64,000 nt of DNA from Pseudanabaena sp. PCC 6802 (GCF_000332175.1 NZ_KB235910.1:62001-126000), one strand, 5' to 3'; positions 1-8,908 are shown, counted from the stretch's first letter. Notes: generated by a model not told the origin, from the sequence alone. Translations and numbers: made by a program.

Positions 1-237
1 CACGAGGTAGGAGCCAGGAGTCCAGACGGGTAGGCGTACCTCTAGATGCTCTCCTTGCCAGCGATCGACTGTAAATTGAATGTGGAATAAATGCGTATCT
101 GGCTGTGGCATGGAGACTACAAACTGCCAGGGAGTAGTTTGCAGATCTGCTTGCGGGTCTTCAGGTCGATCCGAAGGCAAATTATTTTGTCTTGTCGATC
201 GATCCGCCAATAGTTCGTCTTCTTTATCCTTAGCCAT
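1..237 (-). CDS. M61-family peptidase, N-terminal part (runs off the window)
   Basis: Translating the minus strand from the ATG at 235-237 gives an open frame to the window edge, 79 codons. After a polar stretch of about 40 residues it reads PWQFVVSMPQPDTHLF and later LPVWTPGSYLV, the N-terminal beta-domain signature of cyanobacterial M61 (glycyl aminopeptidase-like) metallopeptidases. The zinc-binding HExxH region would lie beyond the edge, so catalytic competence cannot be judged. Its start is 48 bp from the stop of the upstream Uma2 gene on the same strand. Confidence 0.75.
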   Translation of the reverse strand, partial: MAKDKEDELLADRSTRQNNLPSDRPEDPQADLQTTPWQFVVSMPQPDTHLFHIQFTVDRWQGEHLEVRLPVWTPGSYLV

Positions 238-285
238 GAGTGCTCCTTACAGTACAGCGCGATTGACAGTGCAAAACGGAAACAA

Positions 286-891
286 TTACTGAAGCGATCG
301 CAACTGTTCTCGAAATGCCATCACTGCATCAAACTGTTCTTCAGGTTTAACGTAGCTGGCTAACAATTGAATATCGCAATTGGGTAGTAATTCACTGCTT
401 GAAAGCTGCTCGTAACCGTCCTCACGCAAATGGTTAATCCGAAACTGTCCCGCTTCCCAAACCCAAACTTCCTTAACGCCCAAACCCCGATAGATTTCCA
501 GCTTATCAACCAGACCGCTGGTTAACACAATCTCGATCGCCAGATCGGGAAAGTCTTTCTTTTGCCCTAAGCAATAACATTCATCAGGTTCTAGCCCCCG
601 CTGTTTGGCCATTTTCCGAAACGTCGCCGAACCGATACAGTGATAACGAATCCTAAAAGTTTGAAAAAATGCTTCCAGTAACATGCGAATTGTGCTTTTC
701 AACTCTTCATGCAACGGGGATGTGGTCATAATTTCCAAACTTCCTTCTAAGTAACTTAACCGCAATGCCGGAAAATCATCCCCTAGGGTAGCTAGTAGCA
801 ATTCATACTGCTGCCAACTCACCCCTTCCAGGAGGAGGCGCTGTTCTGCCGGAACCTGAGCGATCGCGGGTGTCATTACTTGGACGGTCAT
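286..891 (-). CDS. Uma2 family (DUF820) putative endonuclease
   Basis: This 201-residue protein has the Uma2/DUF820 fold of the PD-(D/E)XK superfamily: a WQQYELLLATLGD-like N-terminus, LSYLEGSLEIM, the FPDLAIEIVLTSG core with the Asp and Glu of the nuclease-like site, and LGVKEVWVWE near the C-terminus. The family is greatly expanded in cyanobacteria and often lies next to mobile DNA; its cellular role is unresolved. This is one of five members in the window. It lies directly upstream of the M61 peptidase gene and could be co-transcribed with it. Family assignment is strong; substrate and function are unknown. Confidence 0.88.
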   Translation of the reverse strand: MTVQVMTPAIAQVPAEQRLLLEGVSWQQYELLLATLGDDFPALRLSYLEGSLEIMTTSPLHEELKSTIRMLLEAFFQTFRIRYHCIGSATFRKMAKQRGLEPDECYCLGQKKDFPDLAIEIVLTSGLVDKLEIYRGLGVKEVWVWEAGQFRINHLREDGYEQLSSSELLPNCDIQLLASYVKPEEQFDAVMAFREQLRSLQ

Positions 892-926
892 GACTCATCT
901 CCAATAGGTGCCTTCATTTTACTATT

Positions 927-967
927 TTCTCTTCAAAAGTGCATGGCTGCGATCGCAGCCATGCACT
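927..967 (-). terminator. Perfect 30-nt palindrome, likely terminator of the crystallin-repeat gene
   Basis: Positions 938-967 form a perfect inverted repeat with HIP1-like GCGATCGC at its centre. It begins 10 bp past the stop codon at 977. On the minus strand the stem is followed by TTTTGAAG, a short T-run consistent with a rho-independent terminator. Confidence 0.55.
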
Positions 968-976
968 GGCAAAAGC

Positions 977-2401
977 TTATCTCACTTCCACGCTCTCGAT
1001 GATATTGGTGCGAGGGTTGTGATTGAGCGTAACGCGGTAGCTGCCATCGGGGTTAACCAGCGTGAAAACTACACGACCTCTACCGTCAAGGGAGGGTTGG
1101 TAGCCAGCAAACCGAATTTGCGAGATCGCCTGCTCGATGCGTCGCCCCACAAATTGCCGTTCTACTCTCTGCCTGAGCCGTTCTGCCGAGGGATTGGGGG
1201 AATATTGAGGATCGTCGCTATCCTCACCAATCCGTCGAATTACCGCCGATGCGACCGCATCATTGAAGTTAGTCAAATTGTGACGACCGGGTTGCAAGGT
1301 AATCGAGTTTCCACTCTGGTTGTATCCCGTATATAAAGTGACTTCGTATCCCTTCGGTACGATGACGCTGGATATACGCCTGGTAAAGTAGGGCGGGACG
1401 GCATAATAGCCAGTTCTGTCCACTACCAGGCGATCGCCTCTGTAATTAAAGTCATCGAAAAACTGTACTTCTCTGCGACCTGGAATTGGAGCATTATCAG
1501 GATTGTTTGCCTCTTGTACGTCTCTAACCACGAGCGATGACACTACGTCATTGAACCCGGTCAAATTATGGCGACCAGCCCTGAGTACAATCGATCGCCC
1601 CCCCCGCTCGTAATGTTCGTAGAGAGTGACCTCGTATCCCTTGGGAACGATAATACTAGAGAGGCGATTGTCGAAGTAGCGGGGAATAGCATAGTAACCC
1701 GTGCGATCTACTACCAGGCGATCGCCCTGATAGTCAAAATCCTGATAGAGTTGCACTTCTCTGCGACCGGGGATGGGAGTGGGATTCTCAGCACTAATCT
1801 GTCTAATTACGACAGAGGAAATTCTGTCATTGAATCTACTAACATTATGACGGCCAGCCCCTAGCTTAATAGAGCGCCCAGCCTGGTTGTAATCTTCATA
1901 GAGAGTAACTTCGTAGCCGCTGGGGACGATCAAACTGGAGATCTTGTCGTTGAAGTAACCGGGCATGGCGTAGTAACCCAGAGTATCGACCTTTAGACGC
2001 TCCCCAGTAAAATCGTAGTCGCTGAAGAATTCCACTCCTGGCTTGTCATTCTCATTTGGACTTTCAGCTACGCGTCTAACAAAGACTGAGGTAGCAAGAT
2101 CGTTAAAGTCGTTCAGATTGTGGCGACCGCTTCCCAAAGACACGGCACGACCAGCCTGGTTGCGGTCTTCGTAGAGCGTAATAGAGTAGCCATTGGGAAC
2201 TACTATGCTAGATACCTGACGGGTAAAATAGCTGGGCAAAGCATGGTAGCCAGGACTATCCAGTCTCAATACTTGCCCGCTAAAGTTGTAATCCCTAAAT
2301 AACTCAACTGCCTCCTGCGCGCGCGCTGGAAGCGCTCCCCCTATGGTTGCGCCAGCTACAGTAGTCAAGACAGCCATTAGAAACTTCTTTGTAGTACTCA
2401 T
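977..2401 (-). CDS. Secreted protein with four beta/gamma-crystallin domains
   Basis: The chosen start (ATG 2399-2401) gives 474 residues and opens with a classic signal peptide, MSTTKKFLMAVLTTVAGATI followed by GGALPARAQE. An in-frame ATG 57 bp upstream would place 19 charged residues before it and is less likely. Four tandem domains of about 80 residues follow, roughly at 32-110, 121-200, 212-290 and 305-385. Each carries two Greek-key motifs: one around F-x-D-Y-x-F-x-G and one around TLYEDxNQAG...LGxGRHNLxxFND. Bacterial members of this superfamily usually bind calcium at N/D-N/D-x-x-S/T-S motifs; SSIIVP- and SSVVI-type segments are present. A separate C-terminal domain of about 75 residues, from SAERLRQRVERQF, is not recognised. 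The product is probably periplasmic or exported. Confidence 0.85.
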   Translation of the reverse strand: MSTTKKFLMAVLTTVAGATIGGALPARAQEAVELFRDYNFSGQVLRLDSPGYHALPSYFTRQVSSIVVPNGYSITLYEDRNQAGRAVSLGSGRHNLNDFNDLATSVFVRRVAESPNENDKPGVEFFSDYDFTGERLKVDTLGYYAMPGYFNDKISSLIVPSGYEVTLYEDYNQAGRSIKLGAGRHNVSRFNDRISSVVIRQISAENPTPIPGRREVQLYQDFDYQGDRLVVDRTGYYAIPRYFDNRLSSIIVPKGYEVTLYEHYERGGRSIVLRAGRHNLTGFNDVVSSLVVRDVQEANNPDNAPIPGRREVQFFDDFNYRGDRLVVDRTGYYAVPPYFTRRISSVIVPKGYEVTLYTGYNQSGNSITLQPGRHNLTNFNDAVASAVIRRIGEDSDDPQYSPNPSAERLRQRVERQFVGRRIEQAISQIRFAGYQPSLDGRGRVVFTLVNPDGSYRVTLNHNPRTNIIESVEVR

Positions 2402-2784
2402 AACCCGTTTGTGTTTATTGTGTTTGCGTGCGTTTTTGCACCAATTATTGTGGAACAAAAGAACTCTATTTCAAGAGATATAGCTGCGTCAATAAAGATC
2501 GGAACAGAGTGCAGAAATAGAATCCCTGCATAGGATTTAAACCCCACACCCCTATACCTAAACTCAATTGAACTATTGCCGTAGTTGGAACTAAACCAGG
2601 TTGGTTAGAGTATTAGCTATCTGAACTTGTTTTTTGTTCCTTCAATTGATATCAAACTACTCGGAGCTAAGCAACCCAAGCAATGCTTTTGCAAGCAATC
2701 TTAAACTTGCTAATAACTACCTTATTAGTTGGGGGCTGCAAACATTGATATCCCTGTTTGCGTACCCACTAGCTAGTGACGCTG
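2402..2784. other. Intergenic stretch, no gene seen
   Basis: This 383-bp AT-rich stretch holds no convincing frame, hairpin or known repeat. It should contain the promoter of the crystallin-repeat gene. A GGGTT just before that gene's start is at best a weak ribosome binding site. Confidence 0.4.
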
Positions 2785-2979
2785 ATGGGAATACTCAAGT
2801 TCCTTGAGTCTATGACTTCCCAAGCTTGTATTTCCTAGAGTTAGAAATTGCTACAGAGCGCGACCTTTGCCCTTTGTGTTTCTAGTTTGCCCGAGGCCGG
2901 AACGGCGCAGGCAGTTACCAGCGCGATCGAGGATCGCAGCTTTGCCAGTTAGTTTGGGGCGCAGGCCGCGACCCACCAT
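2785..2979 (-). pseudogene. Internally deleted fragment of the DEAH helicase gene
   Basis: Two blocks match the intact helicase at 11950-13554. Positions 2785-2903 align with 11925-12043 (the bases just past the helicase stop plus its last ~90 nt) with only a few mismatches. Positions 2904-2979 align with 12522-12597, which encodes motif VI (MVGRGLRPK...GKA-ILD-AGNC). The intervening ~478 bp are missing. The join changes reading frame, so the remnant cannot make the original C-terminus. It abuts the stop codon of the STAND gene. It records duplication of the helicase 3' region followed by deletion. Confidence 0.85.
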
Positions 2980-2981
2980 CT

Positions 2982-5900
2982 TTAAATTGCCCCCAAAGCT
3001 TTTAGCGTATCTTTCTGGGCTTCGTTCAAACCCCGAGAATCCTTAATATTCATGCCTTCGTAGGGCTTCGGCGGAATTAGTGTTTTCAGGCACTCGCCTG
3101 TCTTGACATCCCAAAGGCGAATAGTTTCATCCTGGCTCGCACTGGCAAGCATGTGTCCGTTGGGATGAAAGCCAACACCCCAAATCCAATTGGTATGACC
3201 TGTGAGGGTGTGCAAATGTTCCCCTGTATGTCGATGCCAGAGCTTAATTGTCAGATCGAAACTGCCGCTAGCCACCGTATCGCCATCAGGGCTGAACCTG
3301 ACCGCTGATACAGAACCAGCATGCCCTCGCAAAATTTGCGGGCTGGTTTCGGCGCGAACATCCCATACCTTCACCGTTAGCCCCATGCCGTTACTGAGCA
3401 GCGTTTGACTGTCTGCGCTCCAGTGCAGGGAAGATACCCAGCTTTCATCTTCTTCAAATGCTTTAAAACATTGCCAGGTGCTGGTATCCCATAGCTTGAT
3501 GCAGCGATCGCTGCCACTGGCGATCGCTTTTCCGTCGGGACTCCAGGCCACTGAAAATACCCAGCCCGTATGTCCTTCTATGGTTCTGAGACACTGCCCA
3601 GTCTTGATATCCCAAATCTTAATCGTATTATCGGCACTTCCACTCGCCAGGGTTTGACCGTCTGGACTGAAGGTGACATAAAAGACAAAACCCGTATGTC
3701 CGCGCAAGACGATCGGGCATTGCCACGTACTGACATCCCATACTCGCACGGTGCGATCGTAGCTGCCACTAGCAAGCCAGCGGCTATCTGCGCTGAAAGC
3801 TAGAGACATGACAGCATTGGTATGCCCCTGTAAGGCTTTGATGTATTCCCCCTCGGCATCGTACAACATTACCGTCTGGGCATCGGTGCTACCTGCTAAG
3901 TATTGGCCGTCTGGACTGAACGTCACCGACCAGAAGTTGCTAGCATAGCCTTGAAAGGTTTTGAGGCATTGTCCGGTAGCAACCTGCCACAGCCTGACGG
4001 TATGGTCTTCTCCCGCACTGACCAGCGTATCCCCGCGCAGGCTAAAATCTACCGTCCAAATTCGCCTGCTGTGCCCCTGCCATGTCTGCACGCACTGACT
4101 GGTTTCGATTTCCCACAAACTAATGGCAGGCGATTCACCCGCCACCGCTAAGGTGCGACCATCGGGACTGAACGCCACCGACCAGACAAATCCAATTTGA
4201 ATTCCTTCTATGGTTTTCCAGCACTCGCCCGTGCTGACCTGCCAGAACTTTACAGTTCTATCCCCACCACCGCTGGCCAGCAGTTTCCCATCAGGACTCC
4301 ATGCTACTGCCCAAACTTCACGGGTGTGACCTTGCAAGACGTACAAACACTCCCCCGTGTTGACATGCCAAATCCTAATCGTTTGGTCTTCGCTGCCACT
4401 AGCTAGCAAAGTTCCATCAGGGCTAAAGAACAACGGACGGATGACGTTGGTGTGCCCTTCCAGAGTTTTCAGGCACTTTCCATCCTTGACATCCCACAGT
4501 CTAATCGTGCCATTGATATCGCTACTTGCCAGCAGTGTGCCATCGGGACTGAAACTGACGAGATTTCGCATGTGTGGTTCGTCTAGGGTATGCAAACACT
4601 GACCCGTACTGATATCCCAGAGTTTGATGGTGGCATCGATCCCGCAACTGGCGATGTTTTTGCCATCGGGACTGAATGTGGCAGAGAGCACCCAGCCGAT
4701 GTGACCTTTAAAGTTCTGGATTTGTCGTCCTTCTTCTATACTCCAGAGACGCACGGTTCCAGTTCCATCGCTCGTGACTAAAAGTTTGCCATCGGGGCTA
4801 AATTCCGCGCAGAGAATGTTCAGCATGGCTTCGCTAAATGTCGATTTGGCGAAGTGGGCGTTGGAGAAATTGACGCGATGAAAGCGATCGCTCTGGAGTT
4901 GTGCTTGCCAAATCGCTAAATTGGAGAAGTCATAGCCTGTCAGATCGACTTGCATTTGGCACAAGAGATTGATTAAATTTCCACCAAGGTAACCAGGTGT
5001 ATGAGAAAAATTTTCCTGCCAGTTAGCGATAATCTGCCTGAAGCACCTGTCAATTGCCGCGAGGCTAAAACTGGTTCGCAAGTTGGTAGCGATCGGTTCT
5101 AAAATGATGCGAATTTGGCTGGCTCTCACGTAGTCCTTCGCCGTAGCTTTCAATAAAGCATAACGATTCAAGAATTGAATGTCGCCAGTTTTTAGCTCTG
5201 CGATCGCGTTCTCGATTAAACGATCGGTGACGTATTCCATGACCACAGGTTGTTGGGTAAAGCCTGCCGCACTTTGTTCGATTAGCGATCGACGCACCAA
5301 AGATTCTAATGCTTCCATTAATTTCCTTTTGGATGCGGTCGGTACGATATCTTCATATAGCTCGGATAGCGCCACAGGCTCGCGATTAATTGCCAACCAG
5401 GACATCACCTGTTTCTCTAGATCGGTGGAGCGACCGAACTGCCGATCTAACATGCCCCAAATGCCGTTAAAGGCAGATGTCGCCTGTTCCAGAAATTCCT
5501 CAACCCGACCTGCAAATAATTCGTGGATGGAAGTGGCAACGATTTTTAAAGCGAGGGGATTGCCGCGATAGATTTCCACCAGGCTTTTTTGCGATGCTTC
5601 CGAACCAGAGAGTCCTTTTGCCCTCAAGACTTCTAGCGCTTCGTTCGATAGCAAACCCGACAGGTAGAGCGATCGCACGGATGTTGTAGCACCTTCTGAC
5701 AGAGCGACTTCTTCGGGGCGATCGCGGCTGGTCAGAACCAGACAGCTTTGATGCTGTTCTTCGGCAATTCGGTGTAGGATGTCGCCATACTTTTCGTATC
5801 CTTCACGATAACTGCCTACGAGTTCGTTATCTTTGAAGAGGGATTCAAAGTTATCGAAGATCAGCAAACAACGGGAGGAACGCAGATATTCCATCAATCG

Positions 5901-6518
5901 TGCGATCTTGCGATCGGTTGAGTCTGAGAAGTCGAGGTCTTGCCCGTGGGAGAGGAATTTAATCAGGGAGGCGAGCAGATCGGCGATCGGGGGTGCGTTG
6001 CGGAGACTGCGCCAGATGACGTACTCAAATTGTTCTTCGATCTGCTGGGTTAGCTTGACGGCTAGGGAGGTCTTGCCAATCCCACCCATACCCAGAACGG
6101 CAACCAACTGAGCGCGATCTCCAAGTATCCAATCGCTCAGCGTGGCGATTTCCTCGGCGCGTCCGTAAAAGGTGACAACATTAACAACCTCTGTTAAGTC
6201 CTGAAAATTGAGCGGAACTGCGGGATGCAGCTCGCGGACGGGAGGAGGGGATGTTGAAATGGCGCGATCGCGGGCATATCGTTGCAGAGCGCTACGAATA
6301 TTGCTTTTGCTAACTTTCCGCCCCAAAGCCTTTGTCAGCTTTTGCCAGAGATTGGCCCCAACCCGCTTGATGTGTTCGGCATCGTAGCCTGCCTGGACGG
6401 CAATTTCGGGATACCCCATACCCTCCCAAGCGAAGCGAAATACTGTTTCCTGGATGTCGGTCAGGTGTTCTGGTGCAAGGGCTTTGTCTACTAACTCAAG
6501 GGCAGTCTCGGTGTTCAT
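2982..6518 (-). CDS. STAND NTPase: vMAP-type N-domain, NB-ARC, 14 WD40 repeats
   Basis: The protein has 1178 residues. Residues 1-85 resemble the helical N-terminal domain of vWA-MoxR-associated (vMAP) proteins. An NB-ARC-type ATPase follows, with P-loop GMGGIGKT at about 143-150, the Walker B-like segment SRCLLIFDNFE and sensor-like LVLTSRDRPEE. From about 575 to the C-terminus there are 14 WD40 repeats, most ending in xxLW or xxVWD before a GH/HT start, enough for two seven-bladed propellers. Such STAND proteins are ATP-dependent sensors whose propeller recognises a ligand and triggers oligomerisation; many belong to signalling or antiviral conflict systems. No separate effector domain is seen, so the helical N-domain would be the coupling element. 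The gene appears monocistronic. Confidence 0.9.
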   Translation of the reverse strand: MNTETALELVDKALAPEHLTDIQETVFRFAWEGMGYPEIAVQAGYDAEHIKRVGANLWQKLTKALGRKVSKSNIRSALQRYARDRAISTSPPPVRELHPAVPLNFQDLTEVVNVVTFYGRAEEIATLSDWILGDRAQLVAVLGMGGIGKTSLAVKLTQQIEEQFEYVIWRSLRNAPPIADLLASLIKFLSHGQDLDFSDSTDRKIARLMEYLRSSRCLLIFDNFESLFKDNELVGSYREGYEKYGDILHRIAEEQHQSCLVLTSRDRPEEVALSEGATTSVRSLYLSGLLSNEALEVLRAKGLSGSEASQKSLVEIYRGNPLALKIVATSIHELFAGRVEEFLEQATSAFNGIWGMLDRQFGRSTDLEKQVMSWLAINREPVALSELYEDIVPTASKRKLMEALESLVRRSLIEQSAAGFTQQPVVMEYVTDRLIENAIAELKTGDIQFLNRYALLKATAKDYVRASQIRIILEPIATNLRTSFSLAAIDRCFRQIIANWQENFSHTPGYLGGNLINLLCQMQVDLTGYDFSNLAIWQAQLQSDRFHRVNFSNAHFAKSTFSEAMLNILCAEFSPDGKLLVTSDGTGTVRLWSIEEGRQIQNFKGHIGWVLSATFSPDGKNIASCGIDATIKLWDISTGQCLHTLDEPHMRNLVSFSPDGTLLASSDINGTIRLWDVKDGKCLKTLEGHTNVIRPLFFSPDGTLLASGSEDQTIRIWHVNTGECLYVLQGHTREVWAVAWSPDGKLLASGGGDRTVKFWQVSTGECWKTIEGIQIGFVWSVAFSPDGRTLAVAGESPAISLWEIETSQCVQTWQGHSRRIWTVDFSLRGDTLVSAGEDHTVRLWQVATGQCLKTFQGYASNFWSVTFSPDGQYLAGSTDAQTVMLYDAEGEYIKALQGHTNAVMSLAFSADSRWLASGSYDRTVRVWDVSTWQCPIVLRGHTGFVFYVTFSPDGQTLASGSADNTIKIWDIKTGQCLRTIEGHTGWVFSVAWSPDGKAIASGSDRCIKLWDTSTWQCFKAFEEDESWVSSLHWSADSQTLLSNGMGLTVKVWDVRAETSPQILRGHAGSVSAVRFSPDGDTVASGSFDLTIKLWHRHTGEHLHTLTGHTNWIWGVGFHPNGHMLASASQDETIRLWDVKTGECLKTLIPPKPYEGMNIKDSRGLNEAQKDTLKALGAI

Positions 6519-6798
6519 TCTGTCACATCAGTGAGGTAATGCCGCACGTATGCCCAGAAACATTTAGGGACTAATTGCGATCGCTTCACCCAATTTTAGG
6601 GTTTTACACGGCTTTAAGATACATAATGCTACTTTCTTAAGCTTTTGTTAATCTAAACCTGCCACCTTTTGCCGCTGCTAATCTCAAACAGTTTTCATAG
6701 CATAAAGGCTGGTTAAGTTTTTCAGTACAAATGCAAGTTAGATATGAGGTGCCGCTACCTCTTGTCTAACAGTTTTACCCAGCGGCAGGAGATTCGAA

Positions 6799-7167
6799 AT
6801 GCCAAAAACAAGCTACGCAAACGCAAACGTCGAATGGTCGGATACTTCAGTGCATGACACAGTAGCACTGCGCCCAGGTGGAGGGCCAGTGTCTCATTTC
6901 TGCGCCTTCACCAACCCTAAGAACCCATTTGGGAAGTCAAGAAAAGCTTCTTTTAGTCACATTGCTACCATGTAAGAAGTCAGCATTTCAGTACCATACA
7001 TCCCCTGAAGCAGCAAAAAATACTAAGTATTTATACTTTCTTAAATGAGTTCTAAAGGTCTAATGGTCGCAGTGACTGCTGGCCTGCTAAGAAAAACCGT
7101 TGATTTTGAAACGACGGGTGAGGCTGGTGGGTTCTGGCAGAATGTCACGATAACTAAAGTCAATTAA
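6799..7167 (+). pseudogene. Unrecognised small ORFs, possibly one frameshifted gene
   Basis: A 58-codon frame (6799-6975) begins MPKTSYANANVEWSDTSVH and is preceded by AGGAG at 6787-6791, a good ribosome binding site. A second frame (6974-7048) gives KKSAFQYHTSPEAAKNTKYL and ends in TGA overlapping an ATG at 7045. That ATG opens a 40-codon frame (7045-7167) ending GFWQNVTITKVN. The three pieces occupy alternating frames without gaps, as expected for one gene of about 120 codons with two compensating frameshifts, though separate small genes are possible. No family is recognised. The truncated RAYT copy starts at the very next base. The 280 bp upstream to the STAND gene hold no other visible gene. 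Confidence 0.35.
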
Positions 7168-7653
7168 CGAGAATGCTTATTTGGCGAGATTTTCGATGGC
7201 GAAATGCAGTTGAATCAATACGGGCAAATTATCGCCGAAGAATGGCAGCGATCTTCCGTAATTCGGAATGAAATCGAATTGGATTTGTGGGTGGTTATGC
7301 CCAACCATTTCCACGGAATTGTCATCATTACCGATAACGTAGGGGCGAACGGCCGTTCGCCCCTACCACCATCGATGCAATCCGATTGTTCATCCCTGCC
7401 CAATCGTTCGTTCCCACGATCGTCAATGCAACCCAAATCCCTATCATCATTGGTTGCAGGATTCAAATCCGCCACCACCAAACGTATCAATATTGCACGC
7501 AATTCCCCCTCTTCCCCAGTGTGGCAGCGCAATTATTACGAACACATCGTTCGCGATGAATCGTCATTCCAAAAGATTCGTCAGTATATCCAAACGAATC
7601 CGATCGCATGGAAAATTGACCAACTGCATCCCGATTGTCCGTCTAAATGGTGA
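7168..7653 (+). pseudogene. 5'-truncated RAYT transposase (REP-associated tyrosine transposase)
   Basis: From 7168 the sequence matches the two complete copies at 7781-8368 and 11198-11788, starting at the codons for ECLFGEI. About the first 35 codons are absent, including the YFITIC strand that normally opens the Y1-type fold. The rest is open to the stop at 7651-7653 and keeps the family hallmark VMPNHFHGIV (the HxH-like motif) and the C-terminal block VRDESSFQKIRQYI. An internal ATG at 7204 could be used, but the product would lack part of the fold. The truncation point coincides exactly with the end of the small ORFs upstream. Confidence 0.85.
7339..7366. repeat. 28-bp perfect palindrome inside RAYT copy 1
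   Basis: A perfect inverted repeat, arms GTAGGGGCGAACGG and its complement, lies in frame and encodes VGANGRSPLP. The same palindrome occupies the same codons in the other RAYT copies. It resembles REP-type palindromes, the usual substrate of RAYT proteins. Confidence 0.9.
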
Positions 7654-7780
7654 GGAGGCAATCGCATTATTATTGGAGAGAATTTAGCGATCGCTTTTTT
7701 ATTTGTTGAGACGGAAAGGGCGATCGCTGTAAATATTTTTTCAATCTGGGTATTCTCGTAATTGGCTAGCTATCGCTAAT

Positions 7781-8368
7781 ATGAAATACGATCTAGAAAA
7801 ACACCATCGTCGCTCCATCCGACTCCAAGGATACGACTACTCCGCCGCAGGCAGCTATTTCATCACCATTTGCACCTACCAACGCGAATGCCTGTTTGGG
7901 GAAATTGTCGATGGGAAAATGCAGTTGAATCAATACGGGCAAATTATCGCCGAAGAATGGCAGCGATCTTCCGTAATCAGGCAGGAAATCGAATTAGATT
8001 TGTGGGTGGTCATGCCCAACCATTTCCACGGAATTGTCATCATTACCGACAACGTAGGGGCGAACGGCCGTTCGCCCCTACCACCACCGATGCAATCCGA
8101 TCGTTCGTCCCTGCCCAATCGTTCGTTTCAACAACCATCAATGCAACCCAAATCCCTATCATCACTGGTTGCAGGATTCAAATCAGCTACCAACAAACGT
8201 ATTAATATTGCACGCAATTCCCCATCTTCCCCAGTGTGGCAGCGCAATTATTACGAACACATCGTTCGTGATGAATCATCATTCCAAAAGATTCGCCAGT
8301 ATATCCAAACGAATCCGATCGCATGGGAAATTGATCGACTGCATCCCAACAATCCGTCTAAATGGTGA
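7781..8368 (+). CDS. RAYT transposase (REP-associated, Y1 type), copy 2
   Basis: A 195-residue single-strand DNA transposase of the IS200-like Y1 superfamily. It begins MKYDLEKHHRRSIRLQGYDY, then the first beta strand YFITICTYQRE, the metal-binding histidine motif MPNHFHGIVII near residue 85, and the C-terminal helix around QRNYYEHIVRDESSFQKIRQ, where the tyrosine of YYEHI is the candidate nucleophile. The frame is intact over the whole family length. The upstream segment about 7690-7780 and downstream segment to about 8410 also match the flanks of the other copies, so the mobile unit is larger than the gene. An in-frame REP-like palindrome lies at 8054-8081. Confidence 0.9.
   Translation: MKYDLEKHHRRSIRLQGYDYSAAGSYFITICTYQRECLFGEIVDGKMQLNQYGQIIAEEWQRSSVIRQEIELDLWVVMPNHFHGIVIITDNVGANGRSPLPPPMQSDRSSLPNRSFQQPSMQPKSLSSLVAGFKSATNKRINIARNSPSSPVWQRNYYEHIVRDESSFQKIRQYIQTNPIAWEIDRLHPNNPSKW
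8054..8081. repeat. 28-bp perfect palindrome inside RAYT copy 2
   Basis: Identical to the palindrome at 7339-7366 and in the same codons of the transposase frame. Confidence 0.9.
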
Positions 8369-8540
8369 GGAGGCAGGTCTTCTTATTGGAGAGAATTTAG
8401 CGATCGCTTCATTGTGTTTTGAGAAGGGCGATCGCACATGTAATTAGGGAGCGATCGCAAGACAACAACTATCAGAGGGAATTAATTTAATCCCTTTCAT
8501 GCCAAGGGCGATCGCCTTCGTGACGACCTATTGAGGTTCT

Positions 8541-8570
8541 GATACAATCAAGTTAGTAAGCTAAAACTTG
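8541..8570 (+). promoter_or_regulatory. Candidate promoter/operator of the DUF433 antitoxin operon
   Basis: TACAAT at about 8543-8548 could be a -10 box. Just after it CAAGTT (8549-8554) and AACTTG (8565-8570) form an inverted repeat around TTAGTAAGCTAA, ending two bases before the ATG at 8573. An operator overlapping the start would suit antitoxin autoregulation. No Shine-Dalgarno sequence is visible. Confidence 0.35.
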
Positions 8571-8572
8571 AT

Positions 8573-8908
8573 ATGACGTTAGTAGTTATTGCTGAGCCTG
8601 CACCCTTAGAAACTGATGCCGATGGGGTAGTACGAGTTGGTAAAACTCGCGTTACCCTTGATACTGTGATTACAGCTTTCAAGCAAGGAGCAACGGCTGA
8701 AGAAATTGTCTACCGCTATTCATCGTTAAAGCTAGCTGACGTATATGCTACGATCGCTTTCTATCTCAACCACCAGCAAGAAGTCGAAGCCTACTTACAA
8801 CAGAGGCAACAACAGGCAAAAGAGATTCGCAAAATGAATGAGGCAAGGTTCGATCCGCAAGGACTGCGAGATAGACTACTTGCCCGCCAAACAGAGCGAT
8901 CGGCATGA
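8573..8908 (+). CDS. DUF433 family antitoxin-like protein
   Basis: The protein has 111 residues. Its core LETDADGVVRVGKTRVTLDT followed by VITAFKQGATAEEIVYRYSS and LKLADVYATIAFYLNH is the DUF433 winged-helix signature. These proteins are commonly the upstream partner of DUF5615 PIN-like toxins, and that is the order here. The stop codon overlaps the start of the toxin gene as ATGA (8905-8908), indicating translational coupling. The C-terminal charged helix (about 70-111) would be the toxin-binding part. The partner gene is disrupted, so this antitoxin may have no functional toxin of its own in this operon. Confidence 0.85.
   Translation: MTLVVIAEPAPLETDADGVVRVGKTRVTLDTVITAFKQGATAEEIVYRYSSLKLADVYATIAFYLNHQQEVEAYLQQRQQQAKEIRKMNEARFDPQGLRDRLLARQTERSA

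Noticed and set aside
80-292. A 70-codon plus-strand frame at the left edge
   Set aside because: It is antisense to the M61 peptidase start, whose protein sequence matches a known family.
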